DNA of 44,149 nt from Candidatus Latescibacterota bacterium (lineage in GTDB: Bacteria > Latescibacterota > UBA2968 > UBA8231): NCBI GenBank assembly GCA_022827835.1, contig JAJEIO010000013.1, positions 1-44,149 of the forward strand, written 5' to 3'. Positions 33,939-41,282 of this stretch are shown piece by piece; the first letter of the stretch is position 1; each line of letters begins with the position of its first letter. The position numbers and the translations under genes were made by a program. The notes under the pieces are model-generated. The model searched no databases. It saw only the letters and a program-made list of their open reading frames with translations, and had not been told where the DNA came from.

Positions 33939-34586
33939 ATGCACAGTTCAACACTCGGCGACAGCGATTTTGAGATAATTGCCAGCGGCCACCCAGTCGC
34001 ACTGGCAGATTACTTTCGCGGCTTTACCAATACCAAGAGGCTCGGGGTGCTAGCGCCCAATCGCCTCGAGGGCATCGGGGCCATCAATTTGATCATGGCC
34101 CACACAACCGCCTTTTACAATACCTATCGCGCCACGGGCGAGGATTTTTTCGCGTACCCCGATAACTTCACCTTCCAATCGCACGAGCCCAAGGCAGCCT
34201 ACGGAATGTTCGACATCTGGCCGGAGCACAAAGACGTGCTGGTCGGCACGGATGCGGTCGAGCGGCTCAACGCGATTACCGACCGCGGCGTCAACATCTT
34301 ACTCGTGCCCGACGGCCCTCCAGTTCCGTGCGAGTACCAGCGTCAGCAGCTAGCCGCAGCCGAGCGGCTCATCGAAACCTGCTATGCGTATTCGGCCACC
34401 GGCGCGGTCGCCGACCCCGACTTGGTCATTCGCTGCCCGGCAGATCCACTCGTCGATTGGTGCCAAAGCGTCTGCGACTCTGTGCCCGATGGCGAACGCG
34501 AGGAGGGCTGGCAGGGTCAAGGTCCCGTGCTCGAACAATCTTTCCGCCGCATCAGCCGGCAAGAGGCGCTCGCCCGCCTCGCTTAA
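33939..34586 (+). CDS. Hypothetical protein, 215 aa
   Basis: I do not recognise a family. The protein is soluble-looking, acidic, with mixed alpha/beta segments: LGVLAPNRLEGIGAINLIMAHTTAFYNTYRATGEDFFAYPDNFTF in the first half (cited as separate segments LGVLAPNRLEG, NLIMAHTTAFYNTY and FFAYPDNFTF), then FDIWPEHKDVLVG, VNILLVPDGP and four Cys residues in the second half. There is no signal peptide. It ends 17 nt before a PhyH dioxygenase gene with the same orientation, so the two are probably co-transcribed and it may act on the same compound. The start has only a weak ribosome-binding site. Confidence 0.65.
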   Translation: MHSSTLGDSDFEIIASGHPVALADYFRGFTNTKRLGVLAPNRLEGIGAINLIMAHTTAFYNTYRATGEDFFAYPDNFTFQSHEPKAAYGMFDIWPEHKDVLVGTDAVERLNAITDRGVNILLVPDGPPVPCEYQRQQLAAAERLIETCYAYSATGAVADPDLVIRCPADPLVDWCQSVCDSVPDGEREEGWQGQGPVLEQSFRRISRQEALARLA

Positions 34587-34603
34587 GATCAAAGGAGCTT
34601 TCC

Positions 34604-35392
34604 ATGACCGTTCTCCACGCCTCCGAGCTAAGTGCTGACGAACTCGACCAGTTTCACGATCAGGGCTACGTGCGCCTCGGCCACGTGGCTTCCCACGAGG
34701 AGATCGACGGCCTCTGCCAGCGCATCGACCAGATTATGCTCGGCGAAGTGCGCTACGACAACATGCTCATGCAGCTATGTCCTTCGGTCGGCAACCCCGA
34801 GCTGTCGCGGCAGACCAAGGAGTTTAAGGGGTCCTCGCTCAAGTACCGCAAAATTCAGGATCTGGAGCAGGATCCGCTGTTCTTGGACTATATTCAAAAG
34901 CCGCTCTTCCGCGACCTAACCGCTAAAATCGTCAGCGCGGAGGTCTCGATTTTTCGCGCCATGTTTTTCAACAAGCCCGCCGAGCAGGGCGTCATGATCA
35001 ACTGGCACCAGGACGGCGCTGGCGGCTGGCAACTAAGCATTCCCCCCAAGGTTACGGTGTGGACCGCGCTTGATGATACGTGCGTTGCCAACGGCTGCCT
35101 GCAGATCATCCCCAGCTCGCACCACACCATGATCCCCGAGACGGGCGATCAGCTCTCGGAGGACGAGCGCGCGCAGCACGCCCCGGATGAGAAGCGGCTC
35201 TATTTGGAAATGGAAAAAGGCGAGGTGGTGCTTTTGCACAACTGGACCTTGCACCGCTCGGAGACGAATAACACCAATCGCCCGCGCCGCGCGTTTAGCG
35301 TCTGCTACATCGACGCGGCTACCCGCCAAAAGACCTCGGGCTGCGCCTTCCCCCGCGTATTCCCGACCTACCAGCCGATTAGTGGTAATTGA
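34604..35392 (+). CDS. Phytanoyl-CoA dioxygenase (PhyH) family oxygenase 2
   Basis: The product is 262 aa from ATG 34604 with AAAGGAG upstream; the frame is open earlier but overlaps the previous gene. The Fe(II) ligands are H135 and D137 (INWHQDGAGGW) and H217 (NWTLHRSE), with Arg229 as the likely 2-oxoglutarate ligand (NRPRRAFSVCYID). CLQIIPSSHH is the typical strand before the last ligands. It is only distantly similar to the PhyH at 25500. The 3' end overlaps the convergent aldehyde dehydrogenase gene by 14 nt. Confidence 0.85.
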   Translation: MTVLHASELSADELDQFHDQGYVRLGHVASHEEIDGLCQRIDQIMLGEVRYDNMLMQLCPSVGNPELSRQTKEFKGSSLKYRKIQDLEQDPLFLDYIQKPLFRDLTAKIVSAEVSIFRAMFFNKPAEQGVMINWHQDGAGGWQLSIPPKVTVWTALDDTCVANGCLQIIPSSHHTMIPETGDQLSEDERAQHAPDEKRLYLEMEKGEVVLLHNWTLHRSETNNTNRPRRAFSVCYIDAATRQKTSGCAFPRVFPTYQPISGN

Positions 35393-36827
35393 TAAAGGCG
35401 ACCTTGTGCTCGGTGAAAAACTCGATCCCAGTGTCGCCCGATTCTGGGATCCCGTGCCCGGAAGCCTTGACCCCGCCGAATGAGAGCTGGGGCTCGCGGT
35501 AGGCCGTCATCATGTTCACGTGCGTCAGCCCCACGTCGGTCTCGTCTAAGAACTGAAAAGCCCGCCCAATGTCCCGCGTGAAAATGGACGACGCCAGCCC
35601 AAACTCCACACCATTGGCGATTTCTAGGGCTTCGGAGAAATTTTCTGCTACCATTAGGCACAATACCGGGCCGAATATTTCCTCTTGAGCAATGCGCATC
35701 TGCGGCTGGACATTGGTAAAAACCGTCGGCGCAATAAAACATCCTTTGTCGAGTCCGTTGTCGGTCAGGCGCTCGCCGCCGTGCGCGATGTGAGCTCCTT
35801 CCGCTTTGCCGATCTCGATGTAGCCCTCGATGGTTTCGAGCTGGTCTGTACCGCACACCGGGCCCATATCCACCCCATCCTCTGTGCCATTTCCCACGCG
35901 GATTTGCTTGACGCGTTCTAGCACTTTGTCGGTGAAGGCTGCGGCGACCTCGCGCTCGGCGATTGCGCGACTCGTCGAAGTACACCACTGCCCGGCGCAG
36001 GCGTAGGCTGCCTTGACGACGGCGTCCGCGGCCATGTCGAGGTCGGCGTCGGCCAAGATAACTGCGGGATTTTTGCCGCCCATTTCCAGTTGCGTGCGGA
36101 TGATCCCTTGGGCGGCGTGCTGCTGAATGCCCCGGCCCACTTGGGTCGAGCCGGTAAAGGAAATCGACTGCACCAGCGGATGCGTGATCATGGTTTCTCC
36201 GACGGTGCTGCCCCCGCCGCAGACGAAGTTCAGCACGCCCGGAGGTAGTCCCGCTTCGGCAAAGATATCGACGAAAGCCCGCCCGGCTCCGGGCGTCAGG
36301 CTCGCCGGTTTGAAGACAATGGTGTTGCCGCTGATCAGCGCGGGCGTACACTTGCGCCCCGGCACGTTGAACGGAAAGTTCCAAGGGCTGATGATCGACG
36401 CCACGCCAAGGGGACGACGCACGCTGTAGGCAAACACTCCCGCTTGCGCCGAGGGCGCGGTCTGACCGCACATGGAGATCCCTTGGGCGATCTGGAACTC
36501 CATCTCGCGCACTGCCGATCCTATTTCGGTACGCGCTTCGTCGAGGGTCTTGCCATTTTCTGCGGTGAGGATGGCGGCGATTTCTTCGGCTCGCCCCTTT
36601 AGCACTGCGACTGCCCGAGACAGGTACTCCGCCCGCTGGTACACGCCCATGTCGGCCCACGCCGGAAATGCCGCGTGCGCCGCTTCAATGGCCAACTCGG
36701 CGTCGGCGGAGGTGCCTTGGGGCCACTCCCCGGTTACTTGCTCTAGGTCGGCTGGATTGCGCTGGGCAAAGGTCTTTCCGTCCGAGGCTCCGACCCACTG
36801 GCCGTCGATGTAGTTTTGAGATTTCAT
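35379..36827 (-). CDS. NAD(P)-dependent aldehyde dehydrogenase
   Basis: The product is 482 aa. It has the full catalytic set: ISPWNFPFNVPGRK (Asn), FKPASLTPGAG, ISFTGSTQVGRGI, the general-base Glu in LEMGGKN and catalytic Cys282 in CAGQWCTS. It ends with EEIFGPVLCLM and a typical oligomerisation tail (GIEFFTEHKVAFINYH). Unlike the enzyme at 28313 it keeps the Glu, so it should release a free acid. Relatives include 2-ketoglutarate-semialdehyde dehydrogenases of sugar-acid pathways; together with the adjacent enolase-superfamily dehydratase (28-nt gap, same strand) that is a reasonable guess for the role. Confidence 0.85.
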   Translation of the reverse strand: MKSQNYIDGQWVGASDGKTFAQRNPADLEQVTGEWPQGTSADAELAIEAAHAAFPAWADMGVYQRAEYLSRAVAVLKGRAEEIAAILTAENGKTLDEARTEIGSAVREMEFQIAQGISMCGQTAPSAQAGVFAYSVRRPLGVASIISPWNFPFNVPGRKCTPALISGNTIVFKPASLTPGAGRAFVDIFAEAGLPPGVLNFVCGGGSTVGETMITHPLVQSISFTGSTQVGRGIQQHAAQGIIRTQLEMGGKNPAVILADADLDMAADAVVKAAYACAGQWCTSTSRAIAEREVAAAFTDKVLERVKQIRVGNGTEDGVDMGPVCGTDQLETIEGYIEIGKAEGAHIAHGGERLTDNGLDKGCFIAPTVFTNVQPQMRIAQEEIFGPVLCLMVAENFSEALEIANGVEFGLASSIFTRDIGRAFQFLDETDVGLTHVNMMTAYREPQLSFGGVKASGHGIPESGDTGIEFFTEHKVAFINYH

Positions 36828-36855
36828 AGTAGCTCCAGTTAAAGGTGATGGCGGC

Positions 36856-38013
36856 TCAGGACCACAGCGGCACCCCGGCAGGTAGCACGGCGGCGATGGC
36901 TTCTTCGTCTAGATCGACGCCCAAGCCAGGGCCGTCGGGCACGGCGATATAACCTTGCTGAATTGGGTTTTTAATGTCGAGCATGGTGCTCCACAGCGGG
37001 ATGTTGCGCGAGTGGTGTTCTAGGGCGAGGAAATTGGGCAGAGTGGCGCAGATATGCACCGCGGCCATGCCTGTAATTGCGCTCCGCATGTAGTGGGGAG
37101 CTACCGACATGTGGTACATCTCGGCTAGCTCGGCGATGCGGCGGATTTCAATGGCTCCGCCGCTGTGGGGGATGTCCGGTTCCAGCAGGTCGCAGGCCTG
37201 TTGTTCCATCAACTCGCGGAACATCTTGGCTCCGTAAAAGATCTCGCCGGTGCAGATCGGCGTCTCAGTCTGCTGGCAGATCTTGGCCAAGGCGGCGACA
37301 TTGCCCCACTCCCAGCGGATGGGATCCTCCAACCAAAGCAGGTCGAGGTGCTCCACGTCTTTGCAGATTCGCAGGGCGTCGGCGAGGTTGAAGGAACCGT
37401 GTAAGTCGATGGATAAGTCGATGTAAGGGCCTATCGCTTGGCGCAGGCTTTCGATGGTGGTGACGATGTGGTGGTGTTGCCGACGGCTGATGGAGCGGTC
37501 GTACGCGTCGAGCTTCCAAGGGTTGGGCACATCGAGGTCGAACTTGATCGCGGTGTACCCTTCGGCCACCACTTCTTTGGCCATGGATACGTAGGCGCTG
37601 GTTTCGTACACCGGATCCAATTGCCCACTGGCCCGCGTCTCCTGCCAGCGCCGCTGGTAGTCTTCCCGCGTCCAGTGCGCGCCCGAGTGGCAGTCGCAGT
37701 ACACGCGGATGCGGTCGCGCAGTTTGCCGCCCAGCAGCTCGTGCATGGGCACGTCGAGCTGCTTGCCCCGGATGTCCCACAGGGCGATTTCCACGCCGGC
37801 ACCGCGCCCCTGCATCTGCCACAGGTGGTCGTAGTGCAGTTGATTGATGTTGGTCGGGTCGCGGCCGATGAGCATCTTTTTGAGCTGCCCGATGGAGCCC
37901 CCAGCCCACTCGCCGAGGCCGACAATGCCTTCGTCGGTGAAAATTTTCAGCAAGGACCAGTGGCGATGTTCCGCGCCGAGGGAGGGTGTAACCTTAATGT
38001 CGGTGATCTTCAT
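36856..38013 (-). CDS. Enolase-superfamily sugar-acid dehydratase (galactonate/mannonate dehydratase-like)
   Basis: The product is 385 aa. The N-terminal capping domain (MKITDIKVTP...VGLGEW) is followed by the barrel. Metal ligands are D203 (SIDLHGSF), E229 (LWLEDP) and E257 (CTGEIF). Candidate acid/base residues are H205 and H307 (SVAPHYMRS), with K157 in the IKFDLD strand. The DLHG and APH pattern is that of the galactonate/mannonate dehydratase group of the mandelate racemase family. It would dehydrate an aldonic acid to a 2-keto-3-deoxy acid. It is probably the first gene of a transcript with the aldehyde dehydrogenase. Confidence 0.85.
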   Translation of the reverse strand: MKITDIKVTPSLGAEHRHWSLLKIFTDEGIVGLGEWAGGSIGQLKKMLIGRDPTNINQLHYDHLWQMQGRGAGVEIALWDIRGKQLDVPMHELLGGKLRDRIRVYCDCHSGAHWTREDYQRRWQETRASGQLDPVYETSAYVSMAKEVVAEGYTAIKFDLDVPNPWKLDAYDRSISRRQHHHIVTTIESLRQAIGPYIDLSIDLHGSFNLADALRICKDVEHLDLLWLEDPIRWEWGNVAALAKICQQTETPICTGEIFYGAKMFRELMEQQACDLLEPDIPHSGGAIEIRRIAELAEMYHMSVAPHYMRSAITGMAAVHICATLPNFLALEHHSRNIPLWSTMLDIKNPIQQGYIAVPDGPGLGVDLDEEAIAAVLPAGVPLWS

Positions 38014-38035
38014 ATGCTCTCTTTTCTAGGCAGAC

Positions 38036-38087
38036 ATAGAAAGCGCGACTTCGGATGGGCAGAAGTCGCGCTTGAAGATGGTGGAGG
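38036..38087 (-). repeat. Second copy of the ssrA 3' end and terminator hairpin (att-like)
   Basis: These 52 nt match 43725-43775 almost completely. On the minus strand they read CCTCCACCATCTTC (acceptor strand, CCA and following bases of the tmRNA) followed by an 11-bp hairpin (arms 38041-38051 and 38063-38073). One stem position differs from the other copy by a paired change (T-A here, C-G there). The rest of the tmRNA is absent. The element lies in the 264-nt gap between the dehydratase and sulfatase genes. Confidence 0.75.
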
Positions 38088-38241
38088 GCTTGCAGCCTTT
38101 CCAAAATCCGCGCTCTCCTTATTCGTTCGTTGACTTACAGATCGTTACAAGCATCAGCGGATGACTCTCCGAGGTGCTGATCACGGAAGGTTCCGTCTTC
38201 TAGGGTCAAAATAGGCTCCGCTGAGGCATGGGGTCAAGGAT

Positions 38242-38262
38242 GTCCGGATCGTTGTTCCGGAC
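38242..38262 (-). terminator. Hairpin downstream of the sulfatase gene
   Basis: GTCCGGA (38242-38248) and TCCGGAC (38256-38262) form a 7-bp GC-rich stem with a 7-nt loop, 15 nt after the sulfatase stop. No T-run follows, so it is at best a weak or Rho-assisted terminator. Confidence 0.3.
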
Positions 38263-38277
38263 GCTGTTCACTCACCC

Positions 38278-39723
38278 TCATTCCTCCACTATCTCCAGTA
38301 TAGAGCCGTCGGGCTGAATCCGCCGTCTTTCCGCCTCGACTTCCTCAAACCATGTCTCCAATGCCCCTAACATCCGGCTCGTGCGCTCCGGCTCATCCGT
38401 CGCCATGTTGTTCTGTTCCAGCGGGTCGTCGTCAATATTGTATAACTCCAAATCGGCCGGCGGCGGGACGATCAACTCGGGATCCGGCTCGCTCATCAGC
38501 TCCGTCACCTCGTCGGGGTGGTATTTGTATTGGATATCCACTTCCACGTAGCGCTCCATCACGCGCTTATCCGCATCGGTCTTGGGCTTTTGCGCCAACT
38601 GGGGACGGACCAGCTTCCACGGCCCCTCGCGCATCGCCGCGTTGATCCAGCCGACGGGCCGAAATTGGTTGAGCTGCCAAAATCGCGCTGGCGCGTCATC
38701 GCCGGCACCGCGCAACACCGCGGCCGCGTCGCGCCCGTCTAGGGGCCGCCCGCCGGGCCGCTCGACACCGCACAACCCGGCCAAGGTCGGCAACCAATCC
38801 ATACCGTGCACCAACTCGTCGATCTGCCGCCCCCCCTCTAACCCGCCGCGCCAGCGCACGATCATCGGCACCCGGATGCCGCCCTCGTAAACCGACCCTT
38901 TCTGCCCGTTAAAGCCGCAATTGTAGCGCCGCAAATCCGTGCTCATCCCCTCGGGCACTTGGTCGGGTCGCGCTCCAAACGCCGGTCCGTTGTCGCTGGT
39001 GAACATCAGGATCGTATCGTCCGCCAGTCCCAAGTCTGCCAATGTTTCCGCGATCCGCCCGACGCCCCGATCCATGATCTCGTTCATCGCGTAGGTAATC
39101 GCTACGCCCGGGCTCATCCCCGCGTCGAGATAGGATTGTACCGCTTCGTCGGGGGCCTGCAACGGCGTATGCGGCGCATTGTACATCATGCAGAGCAGAA
39201 AGGGGTCCTGTCGGTGCCGCGCAATAAAATCCACCGCCTCGTCGGTGAACACATCGGTCAAATAGCGCCCGTCCGCGGTCTCGCGCCGCCCGTTGCGCTC
39301 GACCCACCAGTCGAAATAATCCATCCACCCGCCGCGAAAGCCCAAAAACTCATCGAAGCCGCGTGCGTTGGGATGATAGCGATCGTCGAGCGCGCCATTG
39401 TGCCACTTGCCGATCAGCCCCGTCGCATACCCCGCGTGTTTGTACGCATCGCCGATGGTTATCTCGTCGAGCGCGATGCGGTCCATCCCGCGCACCTCCA
39501 TCGGCGTCAACGCGCCGGTGCGGTGCGGGTAACGACCTGTAAGAAGCGCCGCCCGCGACGGCGAGCAGGCCGGCGACCCGGCGTAGTGTTGAGTCAGACA
39601 GACCCCCTCGCCAACCAGCGCGTCGAGATGGGGCGTGCGGGCCGAGCCGTCGTTAAAAACGCCGAAATCGCCATAGCCCATGTCGTCGGCGACGATGAGA
39701 ATCACATTGGGTCGTTTTGGCAT
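38278..39723 (-). CDS. Arylsulfatase-family (S1) sulfatase
   Basis: The product is 481 aa. It begins straight at the catalytic fold (NVILIVADDMGYGDFG; D13 and D14 are metal ligands) and has C53 in the CSPSRAALLTGR motif, the cysteine that is matured to formylglycine. Further metal-site segments: GKWHNG and FTSDNGPAFG. The C-terminal part has LYNIDDDPLEQNNMA, typical of polysaccharide sulfatases. No signal peptide is present, which is unusual for enzymes of this kind and suggests either a cytoplasmic location or a distal start I cannot see. The start has a poor ribosome-binding site. The probable substrate is a sulfated sugar or ester. Confidence 0.85.
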   Translation of the reverse strand: MPKRPNVILIVADDMGYGDFGVFNDGSARTPHLDALVGEGVCLTQHYAGSPACSPSRAALLTGRYPHRTGALTPMEVRGMDRIALDEITIGDAYKHAGYATGLIGKWHNGALDDRYHPNARGFDEFLGFRGGWMDYFDWWVERNGRRETADGRYLTDVFTDEAVDFIARHRQDPFLLCMMYNAPHTPLQAPDEAVQSYLDAGMSPGVAITYAMNEIMDRGVGRIAETLADLGLADDTILMFTSDNGPAFGARPDQVPEGMSTDLRRYNCGFNGQKGSVYEGGIRVPMIVRWRGGLEGGRQIDELVHGMDWLPTLAGLCGVERPGGRPLDGRDAAAVLRGAGDDAPARFWQLNQFRPVGWINAAMREGPWKLVRPQLAQKPKTDADKRVMERYVEVDIQYKYHPDEVTELMSEPDPELIVPPPADLELYNIDDDPLEQNNMATDEPERTSRMLGALETWFEEVEAERRRIQPDGSILEIVEE

Positions 39724-39901
39724 TGCGATTATTCTTAATGGGAGCGGTGATAAATGGCGTTGACCAGCGCCTCTTCGATCGCCCCGATGGGAAAGTTCCA
39801 GAAGCGCTCAGCTTCGCTTTTGTCCCCAACCCTCCATTGCTGTATCCATTCCGCTACACTCCAGCGCCTCCTAGCCCGCTCCTCCCCTCTGAGCCGCCGC
39901 C

Positions 39902-39917
39902 TTGGCACGATTCTTGC
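39902..39917 (+). promoter_or_regulatory. Candidate sigma-54 (-24/-12) promoter of the Rpn-family gene
   Basis: TTGGCACG-ATTC-TTGC is an exact match to the YTGGCACG-N4-TTGC consensus with correct spacing. The predicted transcription start is near 39929, about 60 nt before the ATG at 39990. It lies in the 266-nt gap between the divergent sulfatase and nuclease genes. Confidence 0.4.
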
Positions 39918-39989
39918 CTATTGCGGATACCACCCCACCCGCAATCCAGTTCGGATAGCTTGCCAAGCCCTAATTCCCAACCAATCGCC

Positions 39990-40886
39990 ATGGCCGAAAT
40001 CGACATCGTTTCCAAGCACCTAATCCAAACCTACCCGGCCGACTTCGCCCGCTTCGCCCTCCAGCGCGATGACATCGAAGGCGTTGAAGTGCTCGACACC
40101 GAGCAACCCTCCGTCCGCCGCCCAGACAGCCTCCTCCGCGTGTGCGTCGGCGGCGACGAGGTGTTGGTCCACCACGAGTTTCAAACCACCGATAGCACCG
40201 ATACCTCCATGCCCCTCCGCATGGCCAGCTACATCGGCCGCCTGATCGAACGCTACGGCCTGCCGGTGTATGCTCACGTCCTCTACCTGCGACCCGACGC
40301 CGGACGACGCGATCCGGGCTACTACCTGCAAGAGCATCCCGACTATCCCGTCGTGATCCGCTACAAAGTGCTCCGGTTAAGCCAACTGCCCGGTCAAGCC
40401 GTGCTCGACAGCGGGTCGGTGGGATTACTGCCGTTTGCGCCCCTGATGCAGCCGTCGGCCGGACAGGCTGAGGCGGCGTGGCTGGAGCAATGTGTGGCCA
40501 AGGCGTGGGACATGCCGCTGGCGCGGTCGGTTAAAGCCGATGTGCTCACCGGGTTGACGCTGTTGAGCGACTTAGTGTATAATCCTCAGACGATCACGGC
40601 CATCGTTGCCAAGGAGTATCTCATGGACCTCATGCGCGAATCCTCGTTTGCCCAATACCTAACCCAACAAGCCCGCGAGGAAGGCATTGAGCAAGGTATT
40701 GAGCAAGGTATCCGCGAAAGCATTCAAGAAGTGTTGGAACTGCGCTTTCAGCCGGAGGCCGTGCGCCGCTTGGCCACCCGCCTTGGGGACATTGACGATG
40801 TGCCACGTCTCAAGCAGTTGTTTCGGGCGGCCATACAGGTGCCCAGCCTTGAAGCCTTTAGGCTCCTGTTAGACCAAGCCGAATAG
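39990..40886 (+). CDS. Rpn-family (PD-(D/E)XK) recombination-promoting nuclease / putative transposase
   Basis: The product is 298 aa from ATG 39990; the frame extends upstream but without family similarity. The PD-(D/E)XK core is visible: RRPDSLLRV (Asp) and VLVHHEFQTT (E-x-Q) at about 45-67, followed by MPLRMASYIGRLIERYG and PVYAHVLYLRPDAG. The C-terminus contains the Gln/Gly-Ile repeat EEGIEQGIEQGIRES that is common in Rpn proteins. Members cleave DNA and stimulate RecA-independent recombination; many behave as solitary, mobile accessory genes. No terminal repeats are adjacent. Confidence 0.8.
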   Translation: MAEIDIVSKHLIQTYPADFARFALQRDDIEGVEVLDTEQPSVRRPDSLLRVCVGGDEVLVHHEFQTTDSTDTSMPLRMASYIGRLIERYGLPVYAHVLYLRPDAGRRDPGYYLQEHPDYPVVIRYKVLRLSQLPGQAVLDSGSVGLLPFAPLMQPSAGQAEAAWLEQCVAKAWDMPLARSVKADVLTGLTLLSDLVYNPQTITAIVAKEYLMDLMRESSFAQYLTQQAREEGIEQGIEQGIRESIQEVLELRFQPEAVRRLATRLGDIDDVPRLKQLFRAAIQVPSLEAFRLLLDQAE

Positions 40887-40993
40887 GGCCGCCGCGTAAC
40901 GTCAGTTACTAAGAGGCTCTGCCAAAACGCCTATCATCAGCCGAAAACATAGCGGTCAACCGCAATGATGATCGCTAGAAGCTCTCATTTTCA

Positions 40994-41279
40994 TCATCTC
41001 TCCTCAACGCTTAATTCACCACGATGAACGGCACGATGATGCGCGCGATGGTGTTCCGGGGTGTCGGGCGGGCACTCGCCCCTTTTCTTCTTATTTTTCA
41101 ATGACTTATCTTGTTCGGTCTCATGTTCGGTTGCCGCACGAGAAGCCCGTTCATGGACCGGTAGGCGCACTCGAAACCAAGTGCGGTCGTCATCGCTTTC
41201 AAAGATCGGTTCCGGTGAGCCGTTCTGCCGGTTCGTGTCACTGCTGAAGGCCAAGCGCCATGAAGAATCAGGTCGTTGA
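40994..41279 (-). pseudogene. 3' fragment of an AlbA_2/AAA_4-type (divergent ATPase) regulator gene
   Basis: On the minus strand the frame ending at 40994 reads NGSPEPIFESDDDRTWF and then RVRLPVHE, the ending of the C-terminal domain of DNA-binding AAA_4/RecG-like regulators (family pattern NGsPePxFexddDrtyFxVxLPvH). It continues with Lys/Glu- and His-rich sequence. The ATPase and N-terminal domains are missing: the fragment abuts the stop codon of the surface-protein gene at 41283. It is therefore a truncated relic in the 396-nt gap 40887-41282. Confidence 0.55.
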
Positions 41280-41282
41280 AGT

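Noticed and set aside
35368..36660. 430-codon minus-strand frame over the aldehyde dehydrogenase
   Set aside because: Composition is Arg/Gly/Ser biased with no domain, while the overlapping frame has every catalytic ALDH motif.
39724..39989. N-terminal extension of the Rpn-family protein
   Set aside because: The translation is Pro/Ser-rich and unlike the family, and the sigma-54 site lies within it. The ATG at 39990 starts with the typical MAEIDIVSKHL sequence.
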